Assembly: GCA_903772945.1 (NCBI GenBank)
Contig: CAICTM010000046.1
Coordinates: forward strand, 1-64,000
Length of the DNA: 64,000 nucleotides
DNA from: Seminavis robusta
Lineage: Eukaryota > Bacillariophyta > Bacillariophyceae > Naviculales > Naviculaceae
Direction of reading: 5' to 3'
Shown here: positions 11,591-23,195 of the stretch, one piece after another
How positions within the stretch are numbered: position 1 is the stretch's first letter
Layout of the letters: every line of letters starts with the position of its first letter
Made by a program: the position numbers and the translations under genes
Notes under the pieces: generated by a model
Database searches by the model: none
The model's input: the letters and a program-made list of their open reading frames with translations, nothing else
What the model was told of the DNA's origin: nothing

Positions 11591-12979
11591 TTAGCGCCCT
11601 TCATCACCCATCTGTAGTACATTTGTAGGGCAGCCATTGTCGTGTAGCCACTGGATCACTAAACTTTTACCGCTGGTTCTGGCAGCTGTAAATGTCTCTG
11701 CATTCCACGGACAACCATTCTGACGAGCCCACTTCAATGTTTCCAAATGTCCATTTTGAGCAGCAAGTGAGCATGTCCTTTCATCCCATGGACAACCATT
11801 TTCACGAGCCCACTTTAAAACCTCCAAATGTCCATTTTGCAGCAGCAACATGTTCTCATCCCAGGGCATCCTTCCGGCCCACTAATCCAATGTCCATTTA
11901 GCAGCATGAACATGTTTTCACCCATGGACAACCATTTTCACGAGCCCACTTCAAATTTCCAAATGTCCACCTTCAGCAGCAATCGGTACATGTCCATGCA
12001 TTCCATGGACATTCATTTTCACGAGCCCACTTCAGCACATCCAAATGCCCATTTTTAGCAGCATAGGCACATGTCACCATATCCCATTGACAACCATTTT
12101 CACGAGCCCACATCAAAACCTCCAAATGTCCACCTTCAGCAGCTTGTGAGCATGTCCCTTCATTCCATGGACAACCATTTGCACGAGCCCACTTCAGAAT
12201 TTCCAAATGTCCATTTTGAGCAGCATAGGTACATGTCAGTTCATCCCACGGACAGCCATTTTCACGAGCCCACTTTAAACTCAAATGTCCATTTTTAGCA
12301 GCATAGGCACATGTATATTCATCCCATGGACAGCCATTTTCACGAGCCCACATCAAAACCTCCAAATGTCCATTTTTAGCAGCATAATGACATGTATATT
12401 CATCCCATGGACAACGATTTTCACGAGCCACTTCAAAATTCCAAATGTCCACCTTCAGCAGCATAGATACATGTGTGACAATTCGATGGACAACCATTCA
12501 CGCTTAAAAATTTGAGCATTTCCAAGTGACCACTTTCAGCAGCACTCTTACACGTCGACTCATCCCATGGGAATCTGTTTTGTCGCGCCCACTTCATGAC
12601 AGCAATATTTCCAACTGTGGCAATTGCATAGCAAACAAGATGGCGACCAAGGTTTTTGTGGCTGGAATTGTCCCTGAGCCAGTATTCTGCACGAGTCTGG
12701 TTGCAGAATGTTTGACTGTAAAGAGTATCAGTGCTTTTTGCAGAGCGACTGCGACGAGAGGTTCGGCTTCCTTTTACCATTTGTGGATTTTTCTGTAGTT
12801 CCATTTCACAGTATTCTTTGTACAGTTCATTCATCTTTTTGTTGACAGCTCCTAGAAAAGCGTACTGTCCAACACCAACAAACGATAAAATCTGGCCATT
12901 CCAAATCAAATCGTCAGCATACAGAAGAGCATCAAAGGGAGGAGACATTTTCTGTTTCTTATTATTATTGTTGGTCTCT

Positions 12980-13017
<38 letters not shown>

Positions 13018-13092
13018 TGTGGCGGCAGCAGCAGTACTAGCAGAAGCGCCAGTACCAGCACCCAAACCAGTAGCAATACTATCAGAAGACAT
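11591..13092 (-). pseudogene. F-box-like/ankyrin repeat protein, copy 1, array broken by frameshifts
   Basis: Starts at the ATG at 13092 (MSSDSIATGLG). After an Ala-rich tract comes an F-box-like segment (PPFDALLYADDLIW, then ILSFVGVGQYAFLGAVNKK and LYKEYCEMELQK), a linker, and ankyrin-type repeats of 26 residues (78 bp). Each repeat is built on NGHLEVLKWARENGCPWDExTC. The first 219 codons are open, to a stop at 12433. The array then continues in other frames: 12497-11973 holds about six repeats and 11869-11591 holds the last ones, ending NGCPTNVLQMGDEGR. At least three frame changes and a 6-bp deletion occur, all inside the array. Its paralogue at 16341-17930 lies in opposite orientation. 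Such ankyrin families are common in diatoms; the binding partner is unknown. Damage may be real decay or consensus error in a tandem repeat. Confidence 0.75.
12976..13014 (+). repeat. (CAG)n microsatellite encoding poly-Ala
   Basis: An uninterrupted CAG/GCA triplet run inside ankyrin copy 1; on the minus strand it encodes the Ala tract after the start. The paralogue has only a shorter Ala run there, so the tract is length-variable between copies. Confidence 0.7.
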
Positions 13093-13576
13093 GATATGGC
13101 CACCAGTGCCAGTCGAAGTAGCAAAGGCGGAGTGAATAGTCCCCGTGATGATGGATGCTACCGGTACCCGATGCAACAGAAGTTTTGAGGCTGCTGTGAT
13201 GGTTATGGACGATCGAGTTGCTGTCAACTTCTAAGATCCGCCAGTTGTGGTCGTGGAATGGCAAAACGGTAGCTACATTGATTTGCTCCATCCCCCAGTT
13301 ACTTTCAGTGCGAAGGATAGCCCATCACGACGAAAGCTAACTCGGTTAAGTATAGCGTTAACGTGTTACCGCATCTACCTAATGACAACATGGAATCGAA
13401 TGATTCGATTCAATCCCAAAGCTGACGTGGATGATGGTGAAGATTAACTTAACCCTAAATGTATAGAGACCGTTACGCGAGACGTGGATAGCATGAACAC
13501 CCAACCAAAAATTTCTCATTCAAAATGTAGAGGTAGCATTGTGGCTGTCTATCTACATTAGAAGAAGAAGACAATA
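13093..13576. other. Spacer between ankyrin copy 1 and MBOAT gene
   Basis: About 480 bp between the divergent start codons of ankyrin copy 1 and the wax-synthase-like gene. No gene was seen; promoter elements for both are expected but not identifiable. Confidence 0.5.
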
Positions 13577-14710
13577 ATGATGACTACTGCTGTGGATGCC
13601 GATGTGGTTGTCTCCATCATTGGAGCCGTGTCTACCGTATGTGCGGCATTTGCCCTAGCGCCCACAACCAAGGATGCCGTGTTGTTTAGCACGTGCTTTT
13701 GGCTGCCTCTATTGGGTCTCCAATGGATTCGCCAGAGACGACCGTGGATGGCAGCCAGTGTGAATGCCGTGGGATTCCTATTGATTTGGCAAATTCCCGA
13801 TCGACACGTCTGGCGTCCCTTTGCCACGGCCATGACCTTCTTTGCGACTACCAGGGCGTACGACTATGCCATTCACTATCCCCACTTGAGTGCGGCTCGA
13901 CACTATGCTGGCACAATCATGAAACTCAACACTACCCAACCACGCAAGCATGTCCTCCGCATGGCCGATTGTTTTCCGTTCGAGACCATTCTGGATCTAC
14001 TAGTGACAATCATGATAGTAGCCGTGTGTGTCATGGTGGGCATTCCACAGTGTCAAGAATGGCAATCGCCCGAATACCCCACAACAGTGGGTCTCCAGCT
14101 ACCTCATTATTGGCGGGATTGGATCGTTATGCACATTCGCTGTGGTCTCATTGGGATTGCCTTTGGCTATGGCATTCATTTGCTCCAATTTCTATATGGA
14201 CTCTGGTACGCTCCCTTTCGAATCATCCACACACAAGCCGTCATGAATCATCCACTCTTGGCCACTAGTCTGACAGAATTTTGGAGCTACCGATGGAATC
14301 GACTCTTTCATGGATTCCTCAAACGAAACATTTACACTCCTCTTCTTCTTCACAACAATAATAAACACTACTGCAACAACAACAATAATAATAAGGCCAT
14401 GGCAGTCATTGGGACATTTGCATTTAGTGGATTGTGTCATGTCTTGGTGTTGGAGGGTGGTGTCGAACGATCCATGAGGGCCAATCTGGGGTGTATGGCA
14501 TTCTTTCTCTGTCAAGCACTATTGATACTCGTGGAGCAAAGGATCTTTTTTACAAACAACAATAACAACAACAACAATCAGCCAAAAACACAACAACCAC
14601 AATCTACTGCAAGTATGATTGCCAATCGGCTCTTTACCTACGTCTCTTTGTTGGCGACGGCACCTCTGTTGATTGAACCATCCTTGCGAACCACAACACA
14701 TCCATCCTGA
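13577..14710 (+). CDS. Wax synthase-like membrane-bound O-acyltransferase (MBOAT_2)
   Basis: Intronless, 377 residues, highly hydrophobic with about eight predicted membrane segments. Key signatures lie in the second half: SLTEFWSYRWNRLFHGFLKRNIYTPLL corresponds to the wax-synthase domain's SLRDFWGRRWN block, here read as its separate parts SLTEFW and YRWNRLFHGF. FAFSGLCHVLVLE carries the conserved intramembrane His of MBOAT enzymes. Plant wax synthases of this type transfer fatty acyl groups from acyl-CoA to long-chain alcohols; related enzymes acylate other lipids, so the acceptor is not determined. Two Asn-rich insertions from AAC/AAT repeats (about residues 256-271 and 326-333) are lineage-specific loops. 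The start is either ATG of a tandem pair (13577 or 13580). Probably an endomembrane protein. Confidence 0.75.
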   Translation: MMTTAVDADVVVSIIGAVSTVCAAFALAPTTKDAVLFSTCFWLPLLGLQWIRQRRPWMAASVNAVGFLLIWQIPDRHVWRPFATAMTFFATTRAYDYAIHYPHLSAARHYAGTIMKLNTTQPRKHVLRMADCFPFETILDLLVTIMIVAVCVMVGIPQCQEWQSPEYPTTVGLQLPHYWRDWIVMHIRCGLIGIAFGYGIHLLQFLYGLWYAPFRIIHTQAVMNHPLLATSLTEFWSYRWNRLFHGFLKRNIYTPLLLHNNNKHYCNNNNNNKAMAVIGTFAFSGLCHVLVLEGGVERSMRANLGCMAFFLCQALLILVEQRIFFTNNNNNNNNQPKTQQPQSTASMIANRLFTYVSLLATAPLLIEPSLRTTTHPS

Positions 14711-15667
14711 TGGCCGTGATAGAGCAGATGCAATGCACTCCTGGTCTTAATTGTCCATGGTCCCCACTGTACAGTACAGTAGGGCGTGTTCCTTCCATTC
14801 CACAGTGCCAAGAAGAGGGGTTGAGCGTGCGTCAACTGCAGACACAGCACAGCCAGTTTCGTGGTTGCCATCACCACACTGTATTCATTCATCCTTGATG
14901 GCTGGCTTTCTCTTTTAATTAGAATTTGCTAGTTAAAAGTAAACAACGCTTGTGAAAGGCGTTCGACCATCCGGTACAAGTTTTATTAATTGTATTTAGT
15001 TAGTTACGTCGAGTCGAGTCCATGTGATGGAGGTGTCGAGTCGGCCTGCACGCATGCATGTGATCCGGCTCCAAAGGGTTTTCTTCGCAAATACCGTAGC
15101 TACGGTAAAATAATGCAGTGCCGATAATACCGTAGTAGTAGAGCTCTGCTTCTTTCGCTTTGCTCCTTCAAAGAATGACGTGCCTTTTTCTCCTGTCGTG
15201 CACTCGAATGCATGCATGCATGCATGCGTGGCTGCCATATAGATAGATGCTGTCTGGATGTCTGTCTGCAATGATGGATCATCTGCTGCTATCTTTTACT
15301 TGCTGCATGGGCGGCCTTTTTCCGATTGTATGTTCCGTTCCCGGTCCCTCGATCCTCCTGATTCGATTCGATTCATTCTCAAAACACGCATGGCTGACAA
15401 GAAGGAAGATGGTTGGTCATGCAGTCGGCTCGACTCGTGAACTGGATGATTCGAAAGAAGGCTGGGCGGCTCAATTGGCAATGATTATACAGTATGATAG
15501 CATCCATCCCCATTGCAAATAAGAAACATGATGGAACCACAGGGTCGTATGTATTCGTCCTCTGAGAAACAAATATTGGTACCGTATCGTACATGTAGTA
15601 GCTTTGTGAGTGCGAGCATCATGCCACCATGATCATTAAGAATTCACCGGTCAAAGTATGGTACCAT
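14711..15667. other. Spacer 3' of MBOAT gene
   Basis: About 950 bp with no gene. It contains a short ATGC-type run (about 15208-15227) and scattered direct repeats of TCGAGTCGAGTC type. No RNA gene was recognised. Confidence 0.5.
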
Positions 15668-16105
15668 GGTACCTGCAAGGTCCCGAAACGGGACTCAAAC
15701 GATAGTTTCACGCTTTTTGTTAGTTTCACGCTTTTGGGTTAGTTTCACGCTTTTTGTTAGTTTCACCCTTTTTGTTAGTTTCACGCTTTTTGTTAGTTTC
15801 ACCCTTTTTGGTTTAGTTTCACGCTTTTGGGTTAGTTTCACGCTTTTGAGTTAGTTTCACGCTTTTAGTCGTGTTTACATCGATTTACTATGACACATAC
15901 TGTATTAGTTTCACGCTTTTTGGTTAGTTTCACGCGTTTTGGGTTAGTTTCACGCTTTCTGGTTTAGTTTTACGCTTTTGGGTTAGTTTCACGCTTTTGG
16001 GTTAGTTTCAAGGAAACGGTGGTCCATTTTCGGTGAAACTAACAAAAAGCGTGAAACTAACCCAAAAGCGTGAAACTAGTCCCATTTCAGGACCTTGCTG
16101 GTACC
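15668..16105. mobile_element. Foldback/MITE-like element: terminal inverted repeats around a 19-bp tandem array
   Basis: The ends are 28-bp inverted repeats, 15668-15695 and 16078-16105, matching at 25 of 28 positions. Both begin GGTACC, then (A/T)GCAAGGTCC, then GAAA and GGGACT. Each end also contains its own small hairpin (GTCCCG-AAA-CGGGAC on the left). Inside are about 14 forward copies of an 18-20 bp unit, AGTTTCACGCTTTT(T/G)GGTT-like. A palindromic stretch near 16005-16045 is followed by about three copies in reverse orientation, so the array itself can fold back. There is no coding capacity; open frames here are translations of the repeat. TGGTACC lies just outside both ends and could be a target duplication, but GGTACC is common locally. 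Confidence 0.7.
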
Positions 16106-16340
16106 GGTACCCGTGCAGAGATATCGATTCTCAGTCGTGCATGTACATAAATCCAAGTCCAACAGGTAAGTCCCCACTTCGAACTCCGGTGGCCAGTCGA
16201 GTCACTAATCAAAGCAACCGGGACGCGAGCGAGCGCTGCTTCCACGCTTCCAAGCCAAATCTTTTTGTCTCCCAGCTAGCCGGAGAATGCCAGCTCACCA
16301 TGCAGCTCGCCTCTCCTCCTATCGATACTCATTGTTGATC

Positions 16341-17930
16341 ATGTCTTCTGATAGTATTGCTACTGCTGCGGCTGCTGCTGCTGCTGCAACTAATGACAAT
16401 GATAATGGCAATGGCAACGGCAACAGTGCAGAGACAAACAATAACAATAAGAAACAGAAAATGTCTCCTCCCTTTGATTCTCTTCTGTATGCTGATGATT
16501 TGATTTGGAGTGGCCAGATTCTTTCCTTTGTTGATATTGGACAGTACACCTTTCTAGGAGCTGTCAACAAAAAGATGAATCAACTGTACAAAGACTACTG
16601 TGAAATGGAACTACAGAAAAATCCAAGGAAGGTAAAAGAAAGCCCTGGTCTATTGCGCTCTGCAAAAAGCACTGATACTCTTTACAGTCAAACATTCTGC
16701 AACCAGACTCGTGCAGAATACTGGCTCAGGGACAATTCCAGCCACAAAAACCCTGGTCGCCATCTTGTTTGCAATGCAATTGCCACAGTTGGAAATATTG
16801 CTGTCATGAAGTGGGCGCGACAAAACAGATTCCCATGGGATGAGTCGACGTGTGAGAGTGCTGCTAAAAGTGGTCACTTGGAAATGCTCAAATTTTTAAG
16901 GGTGAATGGTTGTCCATGGAATTGTCACACATGTATGCTGCTGAAGGTGGACATTTGGAAATTTTGAGTGGGCTCGTGCAAACGGTGTCCATGGATTGAC
17001 ACATGTACTATGCTGCTGAAGGTGGACATTTGGAAATTTTGAAGTGGGCTCGTGAAATGTTGTCCATGGGTGAATATACATGTCTATGCTGCTAAAATGG
17101 ACATTTGGAAATTTGAAGTGGGCTCGTGAAATGATTGTCCTGGAATGAAGGACATGTCCTTGCTGCTCAAAATGGACATTTGGAAATTCTGAAGTGGGTC
17201 ATGCAAATGGTTGTCCATGGAATGAAGGGACATGCTCACAAGCTGCTCAAAATGGACATTTGGAATTCTAAGTGGGCTGCAAATGGTTGTCCATGGAGAA
17301 CATGTGCCATGCTGCTAAAATGGACATTTGGAGTTTTGAGTGGGCTCGTGAAAATGGTTGTCATGGGATGAGTGACATGTGCCTATGCTGCTAAAAATGG
17401 ACATTTGGAGGTTTTAAAGTGGGCTCGTGAAAATGGTTGTCAATGGGATGAGTGACATGTGCTATGCTGCTAAAAATGACATTTGGAGTTTAAGTGGGCT
17501 CGTGAAAGTTGTCCATGGAATGAAAGGACATGCTCACTTGCTGCTCAAAGGTCACCTGGATGTGCTGAAGTGGGCTCGCGAAAATGGTTGTCCGTGGGAT
17601 GCATACGCATGCTCAGTGCTGCTGGATATGGACATTTGGAAATGCTCCAATGGCTTCGTGAGAATGGTTGTCCATGGACTGAGTATACATGTACATACGC
17701 TGCTAAAAATGGACATTTGGATGTTTTAAAGTGGGCTCGTGCAAATGGGTGTCCATGATGCAGAAACATTTACAGAGGCCTACAGAGCCTGAACGACATC
17801 GAAATGATTGATTGGCTACGCAACAATGGCTGCCCTGAGCCTCGTGATGACGATGATGATGAAGATGACGATGGGTCTGGTGATGAGATGAGGATGAAGA
17901 AGATGAAGCTTCATTTATGGTATAGCAATG
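16341..17930 (+). pseudogene. F-box-like/ankyrin repeat protein, copy 2, array heavily indel-broken
   Basis: Paralogue of the gene at 11591-13092, inverted relative to it about 3.2 kb away. Starts at the ATG at 16341 (MSSDSIATAAA). The Ala tract is shorter and followed by an Asn/Asp/Gly-rich run; then come the shared NNNNKKQKMSPPFD and ILSFVDIGQYTFLGAVNKK blocks. The frame is open for 208 codons to 16967. Beyond that the 78-bp repeats continue to about 17760 but change frame nearly every repeat through 1-2 bp deletions. The homologous end (DAETFTEA, then MIDWLRNNGCPEPRDDDDDEDDDG) is at about 17760-17890. Up to the first break the two copies are very similar in protein. As written it would give only a truncated product. 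Confidence 0.7.
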
Positions 17931-18215
17931 AATCAAAAGTACACAATGCTAAATTTCGTACGATTTTCTCCTCTGAGTGGCATAGGTTCATCACTAGAGC
18001 ATATAACCTAGTTGTGTACGCTGTACCTCTCCACAATGATCGATTCGATTCGTGGCCCTTAGAGTCTAGCTATAGCTAACGTTATGTGAAGGTCAAGAAG
18101 TACGGGTTTTAGGTAACATCCTGAAAAAGCAACATATCCAAACAGATTGCTTGTATTGTGCAAGGATACGAGGAATTGGTCCATGTTCTATTTGTAGCAT
18201 CGGTACAATACATAG

Positions 18216-19523
18216 CTAGACACCCCCAGCCAGTGCCTTTTTGGTCAACTCGGCTCCCAAGAAACTAATGGCATTGGCGGGCATGGCCCGGATCATGGCG
18301 GGTCCCATACCATTGAACAAACCTGTCGGACCCACGTCGTCCATAAGAGTGGACCAAACCTGTCCAATGTTTTGATAGGTTCCCTCGGGAGCCGTTTGAT
18401 ATCGCGATTTCAAACAATCCATGGGTAAAATGACGGGCCAAAAGCTGACACCGGCCAGTGACCCCGCAATCAAGGCGCTTAAGGGAGACGGTCCGAGTGC
18501 ATTTTTGACCACCGTATAGACCCCAAAATAGACCATGCATCCAGGAATGTCCCGCATCAACGTCAATGTCGTCCCCTTGTAGAGACCTGCCAAACCGGAT
18601 TCTCGATACAGTGATGCGGCACAATCACCAAAGCCGTTGTACTGACGAACAGATTTGGAACCTTGTTGTTGTTGTTGTTGAATTTGTAACAGGCATTTGA
18701 TTCGTTCGGCCTGGGGCACACAAAAACCGGTATGTGAGGAAGGCTTTTTTTCATTCATTGAAAGACGACGACAAGGACAATTGGTGCAAACGTACCGGTA
18801 CCATGACGAGAGCTGTGGGGAGAGCCGAAAAGCCTCCGGCAAAACAAAGTTGAGCAATGGTGAGGGAAGCACCGGGTGCCAACCCCGCCATGGCCCGCAC
18901 AATTTTGTCGCCAGTATCGAATCCCCAGAAACTCACGGCCCAAATGGGTGCGACCTGTCCAAACAAAACATCCAGAAATGAATGAGTACGTGCATGTGTC
19001 CCAGAAATAAATGAGGCAAATCCCATGGCCAGACACTACAGTACAGCACGTCACGGTCGGCACGGCACGGTACTTACGGCTACCAATGGCGCCGCCACTC
19101 CTCGATAGAGCCCTCCAAATCCTTCTTTTCGAACAATATCTCGCAACACTCCAAAGGTTCCCCTTTTCGGGGTCTTGCCGTCGTCTTTGGTGGAAGCGGC
19201 TGCCGTTTGGAGTCTGACTTTGACCAAATCCAATGGGTGTCCCACCAAAACTGAACAGATTCCTCCGACGCCTATAGTAGAGGAGTAAGGAAAAAGGCAT
19301 TGTTCGTGTTAGTTAGCGCTTTTGCGTGGCACCGTAGAGTATGGCGGTATTAGAAAGGACAGCACTTACCGCCACCCGCGAAACTGTGTAAATTGGACAT
19401 CCATGGACTGAGATCTTTGGCCATGACGGCAGGGGACAACCATGCCAAGGCTATTATAAGGACGACACTGAACATAAGGAACCGTCGTTGAGTGAAGGAG
19501 TTTGACGACGACATGGCTTTCAT
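18216..19523 (-). CDS. Mitochondrial carrier family (SLC25) protein, carnitine/acylcarnitine carrier-like, with N-terminal hydrophobic leader
   Basis: Four exons are inferred: 19523-19370, 19271-19078, 18954-18796 and 18710-18216, all GT-AG, giving 333 residues. Three carrier repeats are present: GHPLDLVKVRLQT (repeat 1), MVPAERIKCLLQ spanning the exon 3/4 junction (repeat 2) and LPMDCLKSRYQT (repeat 3). RGVAAPLVAVAPIWAVSFWG and the AERIK motif resemble carnitine/acylcarnitine carriers (SLC25A20); basic amino acid carriers are the main alternative. Unusually, about 30 residues precede the first helix: FLMFSVVLIIALAWLSPAVMA looks like a cleavable signal peptide, which mitochondrial carriers normally lack. 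A second ATG at 19514 would not remove it. The gene diverges from a carnitine acyltransferase starting 375 bp away, which supports an acylcarnitine role. Confidence 0.85.
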
Positions 19524-19898
19524 AGTGTATTTAGATATTGTAGTTAGTTCTTCTATTGTCTGAACTGTTGCGTCTTCTTGGTGTGAGATGTGGTACGAGT
19601 ACGAAGTACGAAGATACCATGCAAACAGAATGCTTTTCTCGTTTTGGATCTTCTTTCTTGGGAACCCTCCATGGATCTTTGCTTCCGAACGCGAAGCGAA
19701 CAGGACTTAACCAACGGTCTTTTAGCAAACGGTACCAAAAGCGAAGCGAACGCGATCTTTTTCAAATCAGAACGGGAGGAAAAGTAAGTTCCAAAGATAT
19801 TTGGCTCTTTGGATGCATCATTGCGTTCGTTGATTGCACCACCACAGCCAAAAACACAACGCCAAGACAGAACTCTCTATCATAGCTAAAGCCAAGCC
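19524..19898. promoter_or_regulatory. Shared divergent promoter region (carrier / carnitine acyltransferase)
   Basis: The 375 bp between two divergent start codons must hold both promoters, and possibly joint control. It contains direct repeats of a GCGAAGCGAAC-type motif (about 19688-19752). No TATA box or known diatom element was assigned. Confidence 0.4.
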
Positions 19899-22269
19899 AT
19901 GATGATGCTATACAAGCTTGTTTGTCCGGTCCTCCTTTTGTGGGCTGTCGTTCCTTCTTGTTGGGTGGAAGCATTTCACAGTCAATCTGTTACAAGAAAG
20001 ACAGCACTAGATGTCGTTCTTTCCTATCAACGAGGACTTGCCACCGAGAATATTACGGCCGAAGCTGCACCCCAAGGACTCTTGCCACGTACTTCCGAAA
20101 GAAGTTCCACTACTAGTACCACTTCTAGTAGTGTCTTTCGACCTTGGCCCTTTGGTAAAAAGGCGACAGCCAATGGAGATTACGCCCAAGATTTGTACCT
20201 GGAACAACACATTGGTGGGACACTCTACAGTCGACAAACAGAGCTACCCAATCTACCCATTCCATCACTCCAAGACACCCTCCAGCGTTTGATACCCACC
20301 GTGTTGCCACTCGCTCAAGACGAAACCGAAACACAAGAGTTTCTGCAAGCGTGCCAGGACTTTACTCATCAAGCCGCACACTTGCAACAACGATTGCAGG
20401 ATCACAACGCTGCCGCCAACACTCGTGCCACTAATTGGGTGCAAGGCTGGTGGCAGAAACAAGCCTATCTACAGTACCGAAATCCATTGCCACACTATGT
20501 TTCCTACTATCTCATGATTCCAGATGACAATAGTCTAATACCCAAAGGAGAAGATGCAGCTCTGTTCAGAGGAGCCGCCATTCTCCATGCCGCGGCGGAA
20601 AGTCGAAAACTGATTTGCAGGTAAGTCCTGGATAATACATGCTGGGGTTTTGGACAGACTTTTGGGAGTACTGTGCTCTCTCACTCCTATCGATTGACTT
20701 GTCATTCTCCTGCATCACATTACTACTTTCCCACGCATGCAGTGGAACCATGCCACCCGACACCACGGCAGGCAATGCCCCACTTTGCAGCGTGGGATTC
20801 AAGTATATGTTTCACGCCTCTCGGATCCCCAAGGAGAAACAAGACATTTATCACTTGTACGATCCTGCTCGCTACCGGCATGCCATTGTGGCCATTCGGG
20901 GACAATTCTATGCCATCGACATTGTGGACAATGACAATACTCAAGATCCATTGCCGCTGCCAGTGCTCCTGGCACGACTACGGCGCTGTCGAGACATGGC
21001 GGCGGATGATGATCATCATACGTTGCCGCAGTTAGGGTGGTGTACCAGCCTCCATCGGGATGAATGGACCCAATGTCGCAACCAACTCCTCCAACAGTCG
21101 CCCCTCATGGCGCAGGCGCTAGAATCCATTGAAAGTGCCGCCTTTGTCTTGAATCTAGATGATGAGGTACGTAAGATTTCGTGCGTGTTCATTGTGGAAC
21201 GTTCTAGCTACTAGCTAAGTAGCTAGTAACCGTACTCAACCTTCTTGATGCACAAACAAAAACACAGGAACCCGAGACGTTTTCCCAAAGAGCTCTGCAG
21301 TTTTGGCAGGGTGGATCTCAAGCAGGCAATCGGTGGTTTGACAAACCCATGCAGATTCTGGTCACTCCAGATGGTCACGCGGCCTATCAAGGGGAACACT
21401 CCATGGTCGATGCGGCTCCTGTCATTTCGGTGATTCAGCGAATCCTCAAGAAAACATACTCGCGTTTGGCAAAACGAACGGAAGATAGTACTATTCGGAA
21501 GGAAGAAGAGTGCGAGGGCGGCGTCTCCAACGTCTTTGAACGGTGCTGGAAAGATCCCATTCTCCTCGAGAAAGCCACGGCAATAGCCAAGCGGGCGCGG
21601 GAGCACCATCGGGAGCTCTCCGCCGAGTTTGAGCTCGATACAGCCTACTTTGACGGGTTTGGCAAGAAAAAGGCCAAGCAATGGGGCTACGACGGTCCCT
21701 TGGTAGCCCAATTGGCGATTCAATTGGCTGGCTATCGTCTTTTCGGCAAACTGGTGGCAACCTACGAAGCCGCGTCGACGCGTTGCTTTCGTCATGGGAG
21801 AACGGAAGCCACGAGGCCCGTTCAGCCAGAGACGAAAGCATTCGTAAAGACCATGGCCAACGAGGAGGCATCGCGCGACGAGAAACTCTCTGCTCTCCAA
21901 GCCGCCGCTTCTGCGATTGCAATTTACCAACAAGCAGCCTCGAATGGACAAGGCGTTGACCGGCACCTCTTTGGTCTCTGTAGCGTCGTGAAAGAGGGAG
22001 AAGCGGCACCTAAACTATTTTCGAACCCACTCTTTCAGAAGTCCAAAGCGTTTCGTCTTTCCACAAGCTCAGTAGTATTCCTTCCTGGATTTGGACCTGT
22101 CGAGGACGACGGGCTTGGCGTTGCCTTCAACGCCGAAAAGGACTGCTTCCTATACACAGTTACATCGCGCAAAGAAAACAAATACACCCGTCCATTCTGC
22201 AGGTTGTTGGAAGAAGCCTTGCACGAGATTGGTGACCTCCTGGATGAAACCACGCATACCGGTAGCTAG
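19899..22269 (+). CDS. Choline/carnitine O-acyltransferase family protein with signal/plastid-type presequence
   Basis: Three exons are inferred: 19899-20620, 20743-21166 and 21268-22269, GT-AG, giving 715 residues. Family landmarks occur in order: LPIPSLQDTLQRLIPTVLPL; GWWQKQAYLQYRNPLPHYVS; APLCSVGFKYMFHASRIP; GEHSMVDAAP with the catalytic His near residue 426; WGYDGPLVAQLAIQLA; AASTRCFRHGRTEATRP; and SSVVFLPGFGPVEDDGLGVAF. These enzymes exchange acyl groups between CoA and carnitine. Chain-length preference cannot be read, though the overall form is closer to carnitine acetyltransferase than to CPT1, with no membrane anchor pair. The N-terminus (MMMLYKLVCPVLLLWAVVPSCWVEA followed by FHSQS) looks like a signal peptide with a Phe after the cleavage site, the pattern of plastid-directed diatom proteins. 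The length exceeds typical CrAT (about 620) because of the leader. Confidence 0.9.
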
Positions 22270-23195
22270 TTTTTCTAAGATATGAGGCTGAAAGCCTCAA
22301 AGCAGGCCTAGTCCTATTGTGACATCAACCCTGCTATAGGTAAGAGAGCCAGTGGATCCAAAGAACCACATTTCGAAAGATGGGAATGTCGCAGGAAGCA
22401 TGACCTTGTCCCTCAGCAAGATCTCACAATCTTTGACAGATCACCTGCGGCAAGCATCAGGTGGACTTCCTACGTTGTGCAGCAGAAGGGACTATGTTAT
22501 GAAAGGGAGTGCCTGAGGTGAACCTCCCGGGACTCACTAGAAGGAGGTAGACGTATAGAACCCCCTGTTAATTTTTAGCTGATTCTTTTGTGTCATTCCA
22601 TGTCTACATTGTACTGCACGGCCAGGCTGAGCACAGCTCTTCCCGTGCCGCGACCATGTGTCTCAGAGGCTCCCGTGTCCCAGCTCTCAAGGTTTCCAAG
22701 CGTTGGGATGACAGAGGTGCCCTTGATCTCTTCCGCTAGTCTTCCTCCTGTGCTCCTCCATGCCCCTCACCTTGCATCCCCTCCTTCTTTGGCTCTGCTC
22801 CTGCCCTGCTCCCTCCATCGATTGATTGGCTCGAGCGTTCCTGCATCCTGCCTTCCCCTCTCTGCCCCACCCTCATCATAGCTCCCTCTAACCCATAGTA
22901 ACTTTCCCCTTACAGCCATGCATCGGCCTCCGTTCGCAAAAAACAAATAAGGAGGAGCTAGATTCTCCAAGCGTTCCTTCCCTACTAGCTATATATACTT
23001 TGGATATGTGAGTGTCTATAGTGTTGTGTCCTATTATGGAAGATAGCTAACTCAACCACAGCCAACTTCATTGCGGCCTTGAGACTGCCGCCTAATAGTA
23101 TATGCTCCAATGATTTATGCAAGAAACGCAGTAATGAGAGCGCCCGGCATTGATACAGCTGACAACATAGTGGCGCCTGAAAGTGGTGATTGCTG
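22270..23195. other. Spacer between convergent genes
   Basis: About 925 bp between the 3' ends of the carnitine acyltransferase and the endonuclease-like gene. A pyrimidine-rich stretch lies at about 22740-22880. No gene or RNA was recognised. Confidence 0.5.

Noticed and set aside
15666-15854. Short ORF with repeated VSFTLF
   Set aside because: Direct translation of the 19-bp tandem array of the foldback element.
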